A DNA stretch of 55,070 nucleotides from Burkholderiales bacterium (GTDB taxonomy: Bacteria > Pseudomonadota > Gammaproteobacteria > Burkholderiales > SG8-41), in assembly GCA_030683105.1 (NCBI GenBank), contig JAUXMZ010000050.1, positions 1 through 55,070 of the forward strand, in the 5' to 3' direction. Positions 35,335 through 42,988 of the stretch are shown here, one piece after another (the stretch's first letter is position 1; each line of letters starts with the position of its first letter). A program made the translations under genes and the position numbers. The notes under the pieces were generated by a model, which made no database searches, had not been told where the DNA came from, and worked only from the letters and a program-made list of their open reading frames with translations.

Positions 35335-37296
35335 TCAGAATGAATAGCGCAGGCTGACTGACACGTAATCCCGGTCTTTCAGAGCGTTCGCGCTGGTGGC
35401 GTACGTCCGGACCTGGGTTCCCGTTGCCAATGGATCCGACCCGGCGTAATTACGCCCGCCCCAGTACGTGGTGTAGGCAAAGTCCGCCTGCCATTTCTGT
35501 TTGAGAACAGCGCTAAGACCGAAGGTTGCCGCCTTGACGCCCTGGTTGAAGGTCGGGCCCACGCCGTGCACGTCATGGGAAAAAGCAACTCTCGGAATCA
35601 GGGTCGCGCCTGCGATGGCATTCGGGTAAGACAGTGCGCCCACCAGCCGATAACCCCAGGAATTCTGGGTGGCGTAGCCTTCCATGCCCGGCTGGGTCGA
35701 ACCCGCTGTGGTCGCGGTCGAAGATCCCACCGCAGGAAGCACCACACCCGGACCGGCGAACAGCAGCCCCGAGGGAAGGTCCAGATACGTAGCCCCAACC
35801 TCGCCGACCATAGTCAACGATTCAGCACCCAGCGTCGGTCCCAAAATCTTGGTGCCGGTAAATTGCAGCTGGTGCATCTTCACGCGACGGTAGCCGGTGA
35901 TTTCAGTGCCCGGTGCCACGCCTCCTGCCGCCGCGTTTCCGCCAGTGATGTTGTTGGCGAGACCGCCTGCGGCAAGAATGACCTCAGTGGTGGCAAGCTG
36001 CAGCGGTTGATTGGGCCGATACGAGTATTCGCCCTGCAGCGCAATGCCTGCCGGTCCCGCGGTGTTGAAACTCACCCCAAACAGTCTGATGTTCTCTGGA
36101 TATTCAGCAAAATATGTGGCGGCATTACCGGCCGGACATACAGGCAACGCTAACGGGTTGAACAGGGGGCTAAAAGGGTTGCCCGTCGCACTAAACGCTA
36201 TCAAGGCATTAAAATTTACAAGGGGGCTGCCATTTGCGCAACCCAGCCCCGCCAGGCCAAAAGTACCGGCTACTGTGGCAGCACCTCGAATGCCGCTGAG
36301 AAATGGTGTCCGGCTATGGTAATTGGCGAATGTGAGCCCGAATTCAGTGTTGTTGATCTCCGGCGCGAACATGCGCAAGGTCAGGCCGAACTCGTCGCCG
36401 TTGCCTGGTGTGCGATCCGTTGTCCGCGGTGCCCATACAGGTGCCGTAGGCGTCGCACCGCCAGCAAAAGCTGCCGCTGGAAATGACGTAGAAGAATGCT
36501 GATCAGTGCGTCTGCCCGAGCCGATAAAAATCTTGTCCCCATCGGGCGACAGCGCATCGGTGGTGCTGAAATACGTGCCGCGGGGATCGATGCGCGTCTC
36601 CCGCCAGCGGAAGGAATAGAAACCCTCCACACTGATATTGTCGGTCAGCCCCTGCGAGGCCCAGATCAGGGGCGTGGGCCGCAGCGCCTCCTTCAGATCC
36701 GCGCCGGGATTGCGCAGCTTGGCCACATCCACGCCGTTGATCACGTTGATGCCGTTGGGAATGAAGGTGCTTTCCCCCCAGTTCACGACCTGGTTGCCGA
36801 GCCGGACGTTGAGGTTGCGCCCGCCAAAGCTGTGGAATGAACCGTAAACAAAAGCGTCCAGCAACTCCACGTCCTGGCCCATGCGGTCTTTGCCGGTATT
36901 CCCGTAGCCGCTGGCCGTGCTCACGGTCTGGCTGTCATAGGCGAAATCGTGAAAATACGTGCCGCGGGCGAACATGCCATAGTTGCCCTGCTTCAGTCCC
37001 AGATCGTGCGTGACCCTGATCGGGCTGGAAAACAGCTTGTCCCGGTTGTAATTGAGATTGCCGTCGTCGCTGTTGGCATCCCGAGACGTACCCCCATTGG
37101 TGATGGCCAACAACGCCGGATCGCGCCCCTCGGCACGCCAGGAACCGGCAATGCTTACGGTGGTATCAAAACTGCCGATGACGTCTCCGGCCTGGTTCTT
37201 GATCTCGAACGCCTGCGCCGTAGCGGGCAGGCACAACGCCAGCGCAACTGCGGCGGCTACGGATTTTTGTCGGGACATGCGCGCATGCATTTTCAT
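35335..37296 (-). CDS. DUF1302 outer-membrane beta-barrel-like protein
   Basis: Starting at the ATG at 37296 (purine-rich GAGGGGTGGGG just upstream; the GTG at 37305 is the longer option) the product has a signal peptide (MSRQKSVAAAVALALCLPATAQA, read in two parts). It then has the DUF1302 N-terminus FEIKNQAGDVIGSFDTTVS. Alternating strand-like segments fill the body, including LNVRLGNQVVNWGESTF and GVDVAKLRNPGADLKEALRP, both family hallmarks. It ends with an outer-membrane type terminal Phe (VSLRYSF). About 653 residues. It is probably an outer-membrane channel or barrel and is the first gene of the DUF1302-DUF1329-Ycf48-MMPL set, so expression likely begins upstream of it. Confidence 0.87.
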   Translation of the reverse strand: MKMHARMSRQKSVAAAVALALCLPATAQAFEIKNQAGDVIGSFDTTVSIAGSWRAEGRDPALLAITNGGTSRDANSDDGNLNYNRDKLFSSPIRVTHDLGLKQGNYGMFARGTYFHDFAYDSQTVSTASGYGNTGKDRMGQDVELLDAFVYGSFHSFGGRNLNVRLGNQVVNWGESTFIPNGINVINGVDVAKLRNPGADLKEALRPTPLIWASQGLTDNISVEGFYSFRWRETRIDPRGTYFSTTDALSPDGDKIFIGSGRRTDQHSSTSFPAAAFAGGATPTAPVWAPRTTDRTPGNGDEFGLTLRMFAPEINNTEFGLTFANYHSRTPFLSGIRGAATVAGTFGLAGLGCANGSPLVNFNALIAFSATGNPFSPLFNPLALPVCPAGNAATYFAEYPENIRLFGVSFNTAGPAGIALQGEYSYRPNQPLQLATTEVILAAGGLANNITGGNAAAGGVAPGTEITGYRRVKMHQLQFTGTKILGPTLGAESLTMVGEVGATYLDLPSGLLFAGPGVVLPAVGSSTATTAGSTQPGMEGYATQNSWGYRLVGALSYPNAIAGATLIPRVAFSHDVHGVGPTFNQGVKAATFGLSAVLKQKWQADFAYTTYWGGRNYAGSDPLATGTQVRTYATSANALKDRDYVSVSLRYSF

Positions 37297-37305
37297 TAGC
37301 CCCAC

Positions 37306-37698
37306 CCCTCAACATTGAATTAACGTTTTTATAAATTTGTGTGGGATGCGCCGATGGTGCGTTCGGCCCTTGACCTTAAAAGGCAAGGATGCATTCCGAT
37401 GGCTAGCCTACCAGCAAGAAAGATGCCCAGCAATTAATATCAAGGACATAGTGCCGCTTGTCGCAGTCTTGCAACAACCAGGCTTTCCGAAGCGGTAAGG
37501 CTGGGCATCGAAGCAGCGACCGAGTGGAGGTAAAAAGAGTCATCGGCAGGCAGCCGCGATCACGGACGGGCGCAGACTGCATACGGAATGACAACCCGGC
37601 GATCCAATTTAACCGAAGCTCGAATTAGAATTATTATTCCATTAAAATCAAATAGATACGAAGTTAACCCTGAGCGATGACGCTGCGGTGCGTCATAT
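37306..37698. other. Gene-free gap, nothing recognised except a small hairpin
   Basis: About 390 nt between the DUF1302 gene and the chalcone-isomerase-like gene. I see no convincing open frame. The region should hold the promoter of the DUF1302 cluster, but no clear -35/-10 pair stands out. A 7-bp hairpin (ATGACGC/GCGTCAT, 37677-37696) just past the chalcone-isomerase-like stop may end that transcript. The stretch 37615-37670 is AT-rich. Confidence 0.5.
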
Positions 37699-38364
37699 TC
37701 ATTGCGGTCTGGCGCCGGCAGCAGTACCCAGCATGGCATCGCGCAAACGGCCGTCCACCGGTTTTTTGCCGATCCAGATGCGCAGCAATGACTGAAAGAA
37801 ATCCTCGCCCTTGATGGTGCCTTTTTCCTGGCCGTTGACCGTCACCCGGGTGCCGCTGCCGGGCACGTAATCCAGGTAAACGGCACCGCCTTTGTTGAGC
37901 ACGCCTATGGTGCTCATCAAGCGGTTGAGTTCTCTGATGCGGCTTTCGATCAGCGCCAGTTCGGCCGGGATGTGGTTGGCCGCCAGCGCGTTGTTGAGTG
38001 AAGCGATGAATTCCCTGGCGGTGATTTCGTCCGCCAGAACGTACATGGCTACACGCTTGGCGCCGGGGTTCTTGATGATTTCCTCAGAGTCGTTTTTGTG
38101 CGTAGCCAGATAGAGCGCCCCGACATAAACCTTGACGAGCGCCAGCTTGTAGCGCACGCCGGCGCCGTTCAGGACCACTTGCGGGCCGCCCTGCCCCAGG
38201 CTTACTTTCTCGTCGAGTTTGATGCCCTCTATCTCCATCGCGGGCGCCAACGAGGCACTCAATATCATGATCATGGTCGCTGCGCCCGCGATAACCGCCG
38301 CGCCGCGCGCGGCGATGACAGTGAAGCCCACGAACACACCGATGACGCTGACTTTCAGCTTCAT
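37699..38364 (-). CDS. Chalcone isomerase-like domain protein
   Basis: From the ATG at 38364 (GAGGGG about 8 nt upstream) the 221-residue product has a long hydrophobic N-terminus (about residues 5-40), probably a signal or anchor. A Chalcone_3-type domain follows: EGIKLDEKVSLG, LVLNGAGVRYKLALVKVYVGALYL (in parts), KRVAMYVLADEITAREF and the closing IWIGKKPVDGRLRDAMLG. Bacterial members of this family are secreted and of unknown function; some are encoded near fatty-acid metabolism genes, and the related fold binds fatty acids, which would fit the neighbouring beta-oxidation genes. Enzyme activity should not be assumed. Confidence 0.82.
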   Translation of the reverse strand: MKLKVSVIGVFVGFTVIAARGAAVIAGAATMIMILSASLAPAMEIEGIKLDEKVSLGQGGPQVVLNGAGVRYKLALVKVYVGALYLATHKNDSEEIIKNPGAKRVAMYVLADEITAREFIASLNNALAANHIPAELALIESRIRELNRLMSTIGVLNKGGAVYLDYVPGSGTRVTVNGQEKGTIKGEDFFQSLLRIWIGKKPVDGRLRDAMLGTAAGARPQ

Positions 38365-38417
38365 GCGTCCCCCCTCGACCACCCCGAATCCGAATAAAAT
38401 ACCGGGGTTATTTGTTA

Positions 38418-38448
38418 GTTTTTGAAGCGCTCAAAGCGCTTCAAAAAC
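38418..38448 (-). terminator. Perfect hairpin overlapping the thiolase stop codon
   Basis: GTTTTTGAAGCGCT and its exact complement form a 14-bp stem with loop CAA. The thiolase's last codons (Val-Phe-Glu-Ala-Leu) and TGA are the 5' arm. On the minus strand the hairpin is followed by TAACAAATAA rather than a pure T-run, so it is terminator-like. Confidence 0.6.
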
Positions 38449-39630
38449 TCCGGCTGCCCCCATGCCCGTGCCTATGCACATCGTGACCATGCCGTATTTT
38501 TTCTTGTGCCGGCGCAGGCCATGCAGCAGCGTCGCCGCACGGATGGCGCCGGTGGCGCCCAGCGGATGGCCCAGCGCGATCGCGCCGCCCAACGGGTTGA
38601 CCTTGTCATGGGCCAACCCCAGATCCTTCATCACCGCCAGCGCTTGCGCGGCGAACGCCTCGTTGAGCTCGATCCAGTCGATGTCGTCCAGCTTGAGGCC
38701 CACCTGCTGCAACACTTTGGGGATGGCCTTGACCGGGCCTATGCCCATGATCTCAGGCGGCACGCCAGCCACCGCATAGCCCATGAAGCGCCCCAGCGGC
38801 GACAGGCCGTAACGCTTCATCGCCGCCTCGCTCATCACCACCACCGCGGCCGCGCCGTCCGACATTTGCGAACTGTTGCCCGCGGTCACGCTGCCCCTGG
38901 CGGCAAATACCGGACGCAATTTGGCGAGCGCTTCGGGCGAAGTATCCCGGCGCGGGCCCTCGTCGTTGACGACCTCGCGTGTCTTGATGCCGATCTCACG
39001 GGTTTCGAGATCGGGAATTCTCTCGGTGATGACAAAGGGACTGATCTCGTCGCGGAACTCGCCGGAATCCGTGGCCCGCACCGCGCGGCGGTGGCTCTCC
39101 GCCGCGAACATGTCCATCTCTTCGCGCGTGACCTTCCATTGCGCCGCCACTTTTTCCGCGGTAATGCCCATGCCATAGGCTATGGCGACATTCTCGTCTT
39201 TCTCGAATATCGCCGGGCTGTAGGTCGGCTTGTTGCCGCCCATGGGCACCATGCTCATGCTTTCCGTGCCGGCGGCAATCATGACATCGGCCTCCCCCAG
39301 GCGGATACGATCCGCCGCCAGCGCCACCGCCTGCACCCCGGACGAGCAGAAGCGGTTGATGGTCATGCCGGAAACCGTGTCGGGGAAACCCGCAAGCAGC
39401 AGCCCGATGCGGGCCACATTCATGCCCTGCTCGGCCTCCGGCATGGCGCAGCCGACAATCACATCCTCAATCTCCCTGGGATCCAGCCCCGGGCACTGCG
39501 CGAGAGCGGACTTCAATATATGCCCAAGCATGTCATCCGGACGCACATTTCTGAACATCCCGCGCGGAGCCTTGCCAACCGGTGTACGGGTGGCTGCAAC
39601 GATATATGCTTCTTGCACTTGTTTAGTCAT
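38431..39630 (-). CDS. fadA: Acetyl-CoA C-acyltransferase (3-ketoacyl-CoA thiolase)
   Basis: Catalyses thiolytic release of acetyl-CoA, the last step of beta-oxidation. 399 residues with both thiolase domains. Nucleophile Cys lies in TINRFCSSGVQAVA (about residue 94), the C-terminal His in GGAIALGHPLGATGA, and the second Cys in TMCIGTGMGAAGVFE. NEAFAAQALAVMKDLG is also standard. It lies downstream of the FadB-like gene, the usual partner, separated by a repeat element. Confidence 0.94.
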   Translation of the reverse strand: MTKQVQEAYIVAATRTPVGKAPRGMFRNVRPDDMLGHILKSALAQCPGLDPREIEDVIVGCAMPEAEQGMNVARIGLLLAGFPDTVSGMTINRFCSSGVQAVALAADRIRLGEADVMIAAGTESMSMVPMGGNKPTYSPAIFEKDENVAIAYGMGITAEKVAAQWKVTREEMDMFAAESHRRAVRATDSGEFRDEISPFVITERIPDLETREIGIKTREVVNDEGPRRDTSPEALAKLRPVFAARGSVTAGNSSQMSDGAAAVVVMSEAAMKRYGLSPLGRFMGYAVAGVPPEIMGIGPVKAIPKVLQQVGLKLDDIDWIELNEAFAAQALAVMKDLGLAHDKVNPLGGAIALGHPLGATGAIRAATLLHGLRRHKKKYGMVTMCIGTGMGAAGVFEAL

Positions 39631-39641
39631 AAGCCACCTCT

Positions 39642-39758
39642 TGGTGACGAAGGGTAAAACGTGAAAGGTGAAAAGTGATCCCCCTCACCCTGCCCTCTCC
39701 CCCGGTAACGGTGGAGAGGGTTTTTCCACATTTCACGATTCACGATTCACGATTCACT
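39642..39758. repeat. Inverted tandem-repeat element between fadB-like gene and thiolase
   Basis: The left side reads GGGTAAAACGTGAAAGGTGAAAAGTG. The right side has four CACGATT-type copies (TTCACGATTCACGATTCACG) in the opposite sense, touching the FadB-like stop codon. A central hairpin CCCTCTCC/GGAGAGGG (39693-39720) is followed by TTTTT, so it is terminator-like on the plus strand. The GGGGAGAGGG hairpin recurs at 42366 and 52069. Confidence 0.85.
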
Positions 39759-42246
39759 AGTTCCTGAGCGGCTTTCCAGTTTTCAACATATGTTCAATCC
39801 GATCCTGTGTCTTCTGCGTAGCGATCAGCTCCATGAAATGCTGGCGCTCGAGATCGAGGAACCACTGCTCGTCCACCAGGCTGCCGCCTTCGATATCGCC
39901 GCCGCACATCACCGTCGCGACTTTGAGCCCGATCAGGTGATCGTGCTCTGAAATGTAGCCGCCTGCTCGCATGTTTTCCATGAACACGCGTATGGTGGAG
40001 ATCCCGCTGCGCCCGGCAACCGGAATTGCCCGCTGCCTGAGCGGCGGACGGTAACCCGATGCGGCCAGCGCCCGCACCTGGGCCTTGGCGGCTTCCAGCA
40101 ATTCGAACCGGTTCATGATGATGGTATCGGTGGGCCGCAGATAGCCGATTTCACGCGCGTGCTCGGCGCTGCGGCCGATTTCCGCCATGGCCACCGCCTT
40201 GAAATACTTTTGCAGGAAAGGCGACATGTCGCCGCCCCTGGCATCTGCCACGGCGCGCAACGCGAATTCCTTGCAGCCGCCGCCCGCCGGCAGCAGGCCG
40301 ACGCCGACCTCGACCAGTCCGATGTAGCTCTCCAGGGTGGCCACCGCGCGATCGCAATGCATGGTGAACTCGCAGCCGCCGCCCAGCGCCAGGCCGTCCA
40401 CCGCCGCCACCGTGGGCACCATCGAGTACTTGAGCTGCTGCGTTGTGATCTGGAACTGCTCGACCAGGCGCTCGACATCGGCCAGCTTGCCCGCCATCAA
40501 CTGATCGGCCACGCCCAACTGGCGCGCCGCCTTGAGCGCCAGAGACTCCGCTTCGCGTTTCATCGTCTTGAAAAACTTGCCGATTGCCGAAGGCCGGGAC
40601 GACCCGCCGCCCCCCGCCGGGGTTTTCTTGAGATTGGCGCCCACCGAGAACGGCGGCTCGGTCTGCCAGATCACCAGCCCCATGCAATTGCGTTCGGCTT
40701 CGTCTATGGCCTGCAGTACGCCGTCGAGCACGTCGTCGCCTATGGCATGCATGCGGGTCTTGAAGCTGACGATGGCAATGTCGTCCCTGGTATGCCAGCA
40801 GCGCACGGCATCGGTTTCGAACAGGGTTTCACCATACCTGACCTCTTCGCCCAGCAACCGGTCCCGGAAAAGCTGGCGCCGATACACCGGCAGCTTCGAC
40901 CGTGGCTGGTAATCGCCCGAAGCCGGCGCATAAGACCCTTGCGGGTCGTGCACACCGCTGCGCCCCGCCTCACCCACCCATGCCGGCAACGGTGCATTCA
41001 TCATCGCTTTGCCGGCGGCAATGTCATCGGCGATCCAGCCCGCCAGTTTGCTCCAGCCGGCGGATTGCCAGATTTCGAACGGCCCGCGCTCCCAGCCAAA
41101 GCCCCAGCGGATCGCGAAATCGAGATCGCGCGCATTGTCGGCGATTTCCTCGAGATGATGCGCGCAGTAGTGGAAGGAATCACGAAATACGGACCACAGG
41201 AACTGCGCTTGCGGATGGGTGCTCGCATGCAACTGCGCAAAGCGCTCCGCGGGAACCCGGTTCTTGAGGATTTCCACCACGGATTCGTCAGCCTTGCCTT
41301 CGGACGGACGGTAGTCTCCGCTGGCAGTGTCGAGCACGTGTATATCCTTGCCCTTTTTCTGATAGACGCCGCGCCGCGTCTTCTGCCCGAGCGCGCCCGC
41401 TTCGATCAGCGTCTGGAGCCAGGAAGGCACGTCGTAGTACTTGTGCCACGGATCGTCAGGCAGCGTCTCCTTCATGGTGTTGATCACATGCGCGAAGGTG
41501 TCGAGCCCGACCACGTCGGCGGTGCGGAAAGTCGCGCTCTTGGGCCGGCCGATCAGCGCCCCGGTCAGCGCATCGACGGTGTCGAAACCGATGCCGAACT
41601 GCTGCGCATGATGGATGGTGGCCAGCATCGAAAATACACCGACGCGGTTGGCGATGAAATTGGGCGTGTCCTTGGCGCGGATCACGCCCTTGCCCAGCGC
41701 GGTGACCAGGAATTTTTCGAGCTCGTCGATGATGGCCGGATCGGTTTCCCGGCACGCGATCAACTCGACCAGATGCATGTAGCGCGGCGGATTGAAAAAA
41801 TGCACTCCGCAAAATCTTTGCCGTAATGCCGGCGGCAAAGCTTCTGAAAGCTTGTTGACGGACAAACCCGAGGTATTGCTCGCAAATATCGCGTGCTCGC
41901 CTATGAATGGCGCCACTTTACTGTATAGATCAGCTTTCCAGTCCATACGCTCGGAGATCGCCTCAATGACGAGGTCGCACTCCTTCAGCAATTCCAGGTG
42001 CTGATCGTAATTAGCCGCCGTTATTTGATCCGCTTTCGATTTGACCGAAAGCGGACTGGGTTCAAGTTTCTTCAGGTTGGCAACGGCTTTGAGAACATTG
42101 CCGTTGGGGTCCCCTTCCTTGGCGGGCAACTCGAACAGAATGGCCTCGACGTTGGCGTTAACCAGATGCGCCGCGATCTGGGCACCCATGACGCCGGCGC
42201 CGAGAACAGCCGCCTTGCGCACGATGAAAGGGGAATTCGCCGGCAT
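39757..42246 (-). CDS. 3-hydroxyacyl-CoA dehydrogenase/enoyl-CoA hydratase, FadB-like (reversed domain order)
   Basis: A bifunctional beta-oxidation enzyme. The dehydrogenase comes first: NAD site AAVLGAGVMGAQIAAHL (about residues 12-28), catalytic region FCGVHFFNPPRYMHLVELI, then KDTPNFIANRVGVFSM. The crotonase part is C-terminal, with oxyanion-hole segments VDGLALGGGCEFTMHCD and GLVEVGVGLLPAGGG. This order resembles FadN-type proteins and not E. coli FadB, which has the hydratase first. The start is the ATG at 42246 (GGAGG 8 nt upstream); the TTG at 42261 would overlap that site. 829 residues. The hydratase catalytic glutamates are not all certain by eye; a separate hydratase is encoded at 45.8 kb. 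Confidence 0.92.
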   Translation of the reverse strand: MPANSPFIVRKAAVLGAGVMGAQIAAHLVNANVEAILFELPAKEGDPNGNVLKAVANLKKLEPSPLSVKSKADQITAANYDQHLELLKECDLVIEAISERMDWKADLYSKVAPFIGEHAIFASNTSGLSVNKLSEALPPALRQRFCGVHFFNPPRYMHLVELIACRETDPAIIDELEKFLVTALGKGVIRAKDTPNFIANRVGVFSMLATIHHAQQFGIGFDTVDALTGALIGRPKSATFRTADVVGLDTFAHVINTMKETLPDDPWHKYYDVPSWLQTLIEAGALGQKTRRGVYQKKGKDIHVLDTASGDYRPSEGKADESVVEILKNRVPAERFAQLHASTHPQAQFLWSVFRDSFHYCAHHLEEIADNARDLDFAIRWGFGWERGPFEIWQSAGWSKLAGWIADDIAAGKAMMNAPLPAWVGEAGRSGVHDPQGSYAPASGDYQPRSKLPVYRRQLFRDRLLGEEVRYGETLFETDAVRCWHTRDDIAIVSFKTRMHAIGDDVLDGVLQAIDEAERNCMGLVIWQTEPPFSVGANLKKTPAGGGGSSRPSAIGKFFKTMKREAESLALKAARQLGVADQLMAGKLADVERLVEQFQITTQQLKYSMVPTVAAVDGLALGGGCEFTMHCDRAVATLESYIGLVEVGVGLLPAGGGCKEFALRAVADARGGDMSPFLQKYFKAVAMAEIGRSAEHAREIGYLRPTDTIIMNRFELLEAAKAQVRALAASGYRPPLRQRAIPVAGRSGISTIRVFMENMRAGGYISEHDHLIGLKVATVMCGGDIEGGSLVDEQWFLDLERQHFMELIATQKTQDRIEHMLKTGKPLRN

Positions 42247-42365
42247 AACATCGTCCTCCAAAGAAACTAGCTTCGCACGGTCTGGCGGTGCTGTCGAGCG
42301 CGCAAATCAAATCGCGACAAATTATTGAGCGTTTCACAGTTGAAACGATCAACCCCTCTCCCCGG

Positions 42366-42388
42366 CCCTCTCCCCCCAGTGGAGAGGG
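42366..42388. repeat. CCCTCTCC/GGAGAGGG hairpin
   Basis: An 8-bp stem with a 7-nt loop in the 288-nt gap between the FadB-like and thioesterase genes. The gap has no open frame that I trust. The same stem occurs inside the elements at 39.7 and 52.08 kb. It resembles the widespread class of GGGGAGAGGG intergenic hairpins in proteobacteria. Confidence 0.65.
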
Positions 42389-42549
42389 TGAGAATGGCAC
42401 TGATTCGCTGTCGCGAATTAATGAAAGCTCAATAGAAGGTAAGGCGATACTGCGTTCTGAAGATGGGGACCTTACTGCTGTAAATACCGGACCTCAGTAA
42501 TCTCACTCCGTGCCAGAATCAGACGTCAGAATTACGACCGTTCCGGGCG

Positions 42550-42939
42550 TCACTTTGGCGCCGATACCACGCGCGGGCGGCGGTTCTCATCTACCGCCAC
42601 GTAAGTCAGCGTCGCCTCGGTGACCTTGACGCATTCCACCTCTTCGGGGCGGCGCTGGGCATAGACTTCGACATTGACCGTGATCGAGGTGCGGCCGACG
42701 CGCACCACCTCGGCGTATATGCTCACGAGGTCGCCTACCAGCACCGGTTGTTTGAACTGGAACGAGTTGACCGCCACGGTCGCCACGCGCCCCTTGGCCA
42801 GCCGCATCGCCGGCACGCTGCCTGCAAGATCGACCTGGGACATGATCCAGCCGCCGAAAATGTCTCCGGTATAACTGGCGTCGGCCGGCATCGGCACCAC
42901 CCGGAGTATGGGTTCCTTGTCCTGCGGCAACGAAGTCAC
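42550..42939 (-). CDS. Acyl-CoA thioesterase, YciA family
   Basis: A hotdog-fold thioesterase of about 129 residues. It begins (from GTG at 42939, AAGGA 8 nt upstream) MTSLPQDKEPILRVVPMPAD, then GDIFGGWIMSQVDLAGSVPA, the YciA-type active-site region with the conserved Asp/Gly pattern, and RVATVAVNSFQFKQPVLVGD. A GTG at 42954 would add five residues. Acyl-CoA thioesterases regulate CoA pools; the substrate is unknown. It lies directly downstream of the acyl-CoA ligase gene with a repeat tract in the leader. Confidence 0.88.
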   Translation of the reverse strand: MTSLPQDKEPILRVVPMPADASYTGDIFGGWIMSQVDLAGSVPAMRLAKGRVATVAVNSFQFKQPVLVGDLVSIYAEVVRVGRTSITVNVEVYAQRRPEEVECVKVTEATLTYVAVDENRRPRVVSAPK

Positions 42940-42948
42940 GAATTCATC

Positions 42949-42983
42949 CTTCACTCCTCACTCCTCACTCTTGACTATTCACT
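42949..42983. repeat. Short CTCACTC heptad tract upstream of yciA-type gene
   Basis: About four copies of the heptad CACTCCT/CACTCTT in plus orientation. It fills the space between the acyl-CoA ligase stop and the thioesterase leader. The ribosome binding site of the thioesterase lies at the end of the tract. Confidence 0.75.
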
Positions 42984-42988
42984 GCAGG

